NCBI GenBank assembly: GCA_029558215.1
Contig: JAKQFZ010001049.1
Location: 1-5,864, forward strand
DNA length: 5,864 nt
Source: Candidatus Omnitrophota bacterium
GTDB lineage: Bacteria > Hinthialibacterota > Hinthialibacteria > JAKQFZ01
Direction: 5' to 3'
Made by a program: the position numbers and the translations under genes. Shown piece by piece: positions 3,932 to 5,864 of the stretch (positions are counted from its first letter, which is position 1; each line of letters opens with the position of its first letter). The notes beneath the pieces are model-generated. The model was given only the letters and a program-made list of their open reading frames with translations. It was not told the origin of the DNA and made no database searches.

Positions 3932-5864
3932 TTGCCTACAAAGCAGACCCGCATACGCCAATCCAACTCCCTGAGATGGATTGTCGCTCTGTCCTTTTTT
4001 CTGCTGACGGCTTTTGTTCGGCCTTGCGTCACTCTTGCGGATACCAAGAATGCTCCCGCGGTGGGCATTAACTCTTTCGACCCCTTTGCAAACCCTGCTG
4101 GATTTGACGAGGAATCGGGCTGGTTCATCTCGCAGATTCAGGAATTGGGAGTCGGGTGTGTGCGGGTTCGCTTCCCTTGGAACAAGATCGAACCAGAACA
4201 CGGTAAGTATGAATGGGCTTTGTTGGACAGACTCATTGATTCCTACAAGACGGCTGGGATTCAGATTCATGCAGTGCTGGTTGGCCCTTCTGCCTGGAGC
4301 CCAGGTGGAGCAGCGCCGGCGTCCGATGCGGAGCGAAACGCCTTTGCCCAGTTTGCAGGTCAGGCAGCAACAAGATACAAGGGTACCATTGCCTCTTGGG
4401 AAATCTGGCCTATGCCGAATGTGACCACATCCTGGGCACCGAAACCCGATACGTTCAGTTACTCGGCGACTCTCAAAGAGGCACATGGAGCCATCATCTC
4501 GGCCTCAACCGACAGCAGCATCGTAGCTCCCTCTGTGGCAAATTGTGACACGAGTTTCTTGGAAGATCTTTACTCCTATGGCATCTCCGATCAGTTTCAG
4601 GTTCTGTCAACTCAGGTTCAGATTCCGGTTGGCCAGGATACTTCGCTTCAAGACTGTTTCGATCAGTTGCAGCGAACAATGCTCAACCATGAGCGTGCAT
4701 CCAAGAGAATCTGGGTGACTGACTTAACTTTCTCTCAACCCTCCGAGTCTGCTGAGAACGTTCAGCAAATGGAGTATTCTTATGCTTCCAGCCTGGTTAA
4801 GAGATTCCTGGAATCCTTTTCCGAAGCCACAGTGGAGAAGGTGTTCGTCTCCAGATTGGTTGATAGCCCCGCAGCGGGACAGATGGTGAGCCTCGGCCTT
4901 CTGAGGCAGGATCGCGGCCAGAGAGCGGCTTTTGTCGCCTGCAAGACTCTGATCGAATGCATCGCGAATAAGAACTTCCAGGGCGAAGTCTACATCACTC
5001 CTTCGGTCAAGGCCTACTTCTTCCAAGGAACGAAGCAGGATAGTGTTCTGGCGCTGTGGTCGCTTTCGGGTCGTCGCAAGGTTTCTCTGCCAGCTTCCAC
5101 ATCCCAGGTTCGTGTGACCGATATCAAGGGTGAGAAGGTCTGGAAGTTCTGCACCGACGGCATTGCAGAAATTGAGATTGACACCTCGCCCATGTTTGTG
5201 GAGATCGACTCGACAGTACTGAGGCTGAATGCCTCGTTCTTCTTCCAGGAACCTACAATTACAATTACCAGGAATGCTCCTGGCTCAAACAGTCTGATGC
5301 TGAGGAACTTTCTCTCAGACGGAATATCAGGCTCTGTTCGGTTTAAGACCCCACCTGGCTGGACTTCTGATCCACCGGCAAGCGTCTTGCGCCTGAACCC
5401 CTTTCAGCGAGAAGCCTTCACGGCAACCTTCAAGCCCCCCAAGGACTGCCCGCCCGGAGCATACGACATCGAGGCCTCACTCGCCTTGGCCAAGCTGAAC
5501 GGTGGAAAGGGTCAGGAAATTCTCACGGGCTTCCGTGCCTTCGTCATCGAACCGGCTGAAGTCTCTCTGAATCCAAGGATCGCGGACAAGAATCTGGAAA
5601 TATCACTTCGCCTGCGCAACAGCGGCACCAGCCCGCTGTCCGGCAGTGTGTCGCTTCTCTTTTCCGCTCCTCTTTCCCAGAATCCATTTCGAGACTCGGT
5701 CAACGCACTGGCTCCCAATTTTGGGATGACGAGTGCCTTCCTTGTCGAGCCAAATTTTCTGATTGCGGCTCCCATCACCGAGATTCGTGGACAATTCGTG
5801 GCGAGCAATGGAGAACTCACGACTTCTGCTCCTATGAGACTCTCCCGCCAGAGTATCCTATCAG
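3932..5864 (+). CDS. Exported GH39/PslG-like multidomain protein with altered catalytic residues, 3' partial
   Basis: The frame is open from TTG 3932 to the window edge (644 codons, no stop), so the protein is longer than seen here. A basic N-terminus (KQTRIRQSNSLR) and hydrophobic WIVALSFFLLTAFV lead to probable cleavage after VTLA (residue 36). Residues about 43-330 look like a clan GH-A barrel: VGINSF, then ISQIQELGVGCVRVRFPW with KIEPEHGKYEW, then IQIHAVLVG. At strand 4, where GH39/PslG-type enzymes have WEIWNEPN, this protein has WEIWPMPN (156-163). At the nucleophile strand, IWVTE is replaced by IWVTD (Asp264). Both catalytic glutamates thus appear lost. Residues 353-425 form a beta-sandwich usual behind such barrels (VYITPSVKAYFF to TSPMFVEI). 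Residues about 471-540 resemble a NEW3 domain (PPGW, then PPKDCPPGAYDIEASL), and a further Ig-like domain begins near 545. PslG-like proteins occur in exopolysaccharide loci, which fits gmd upstream. A binding or structural role is inferred. Confidence 0.7.
   Translation, partial: MPTKQTRIRQSNSLRWIVALSFFLLTAFVRPCVTLADTKNAPAVGINSFDPFANPAGFDEESGWFISQIQELGVGCVRVRFPWNKIEPEHGKYEWALLDRLIDSYKTAGIQIHAVLVGPSAWSPGGAAPASDAERNAFAQFAGQAATRYKGTIASWEIWPMPNVTTSWAPKPDTFSYSATLKEAHGAIISASTDSSIVAPSVANCDTSFLEDLYSYGISDQFQVLSTQVQIPVGQDTSLQDCFDQLQRTMLNHERASKRIWVTDLTFSQPSESAENVQQMEYSYASSLVKRFLESFSEATVEKVFVSRLVDSPAAGQMVSLGLLRQDRGQRAAFVACKTLIECIANKNFQGEVYITPSVKAYFFQGTKQDSVLALWSLSGRRKVSLPASTSQVRVTDIKGEKVWKFCTDGIAEIEIDTSPMFVEIDSTVLRLNASFFFQEPTITITRNAPGSNSLMLRNFLSDGISGSVRFKTPPGWTSDPPASVLRLNPFQREAFTATFKPPKDCPPGAYDIEASLALAKLNGGKGQEILTGFRAFVIEPAEVSLNPRIADKNLEISLRLRNSGTSPLSGSVSLLFSAPLSQNPFRDSVNALAPNFGMTSAFLVEPNFLIAAPITEIRGQFVASNGELTTSAPMRLSRQSILS

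Noticed and set aside
4014..4424. 136-codon forward frame overlapping the GH39-like gene in another phase
   Set aside because: It is an out-of-phase shadow. The barrel motifs (VRVRFPW, WEIW) are all in the frame that starts at 3932.
3878..4486. 202-codon open frame on the minus strand over the start of the GH39-like gene
   Set aside because: The forward frame has a signal peptide and conserved barrel segments and stays open for 644 codons. The minus frame is rich in Arg, Cys and Ser without domain pattern.
4724..5026. Minus-strand open frames opposite the beta-sandwich part of the GH39-like gene
   Set aside because: They are shadow frames with no start-site support or recognisable domain.

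Overview
The window reads as one co-oriented (+ strand) piece of a cell-surface polysaccharide locus from a Gram-negative bacterium of roughly 50% GC. I cannot assign a phylum. The secreted C39-like protein with a Thr-Pro tail, the exported glycosidase-like proteins and the short (326 aa) GDP-mannose dehydratase would suit an environmental lineage such as Planctomycetes relatives or a candidate phylum; this is an impression, not a measurement.

Layout. (1) 1-427: C-terminal 141 residues of a DegT/DnrJ/EryC1/StrS-type sugar aminotransferase, cut by the window start. (2) 429-457: a good sigma70-like promoter directly after that stop. (3) 502-1470: secreted C39-like cysteine peptidase with a short Thr-Pro tail. 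(4) 1501-2580: secreted TIM-barrel glycosidase-like protein, 30 bp downstream and probably cotranscribed. (5) 2581-2781: spacer with small stem-loops, a weak promoter candidate and a doubtful small ORF. (6) 2782-3762: GDP-mannose 4,6-dehydratase (gmd), TTG start with a strong Shine-Dalgarno. (7) 3763-3931: spacer holding a 16-codon ORF overlapped by a 12-bp bulged stem-loop, plus a second stem-loop. (8) 3932 to window end: a large exported protein, also TTG-started, with a GH39/PslG-like barrel, a beta-sandwich and NEW3-like/Ig-like domains; it is open at the window edge.

How they may work together. The aminotransferase and Gmd make or modify nucleotide sugars in the cytoplasm (Gmd makes GDP-4-keto-6-deoxymannose). 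The three exported proteins would act outside the cytoplasmic membrane on the polysaccharide or on surface proteins. The most notable point is the last gene: its fold signature is that of a retaining clan GH-A glycosidase, but both expected catalytic glutamates appear replaced (WEIW-PM-PN where WEIW-NE-PN is usual, and IWVTD where IWVTE is usual). It is therefore a candidate pseudo-glycosidase, perhaps a polysaccharide-binding or scaffold protein. I saw no tRNA, rRNA, CRISPR array, insertion sequence or integrase.
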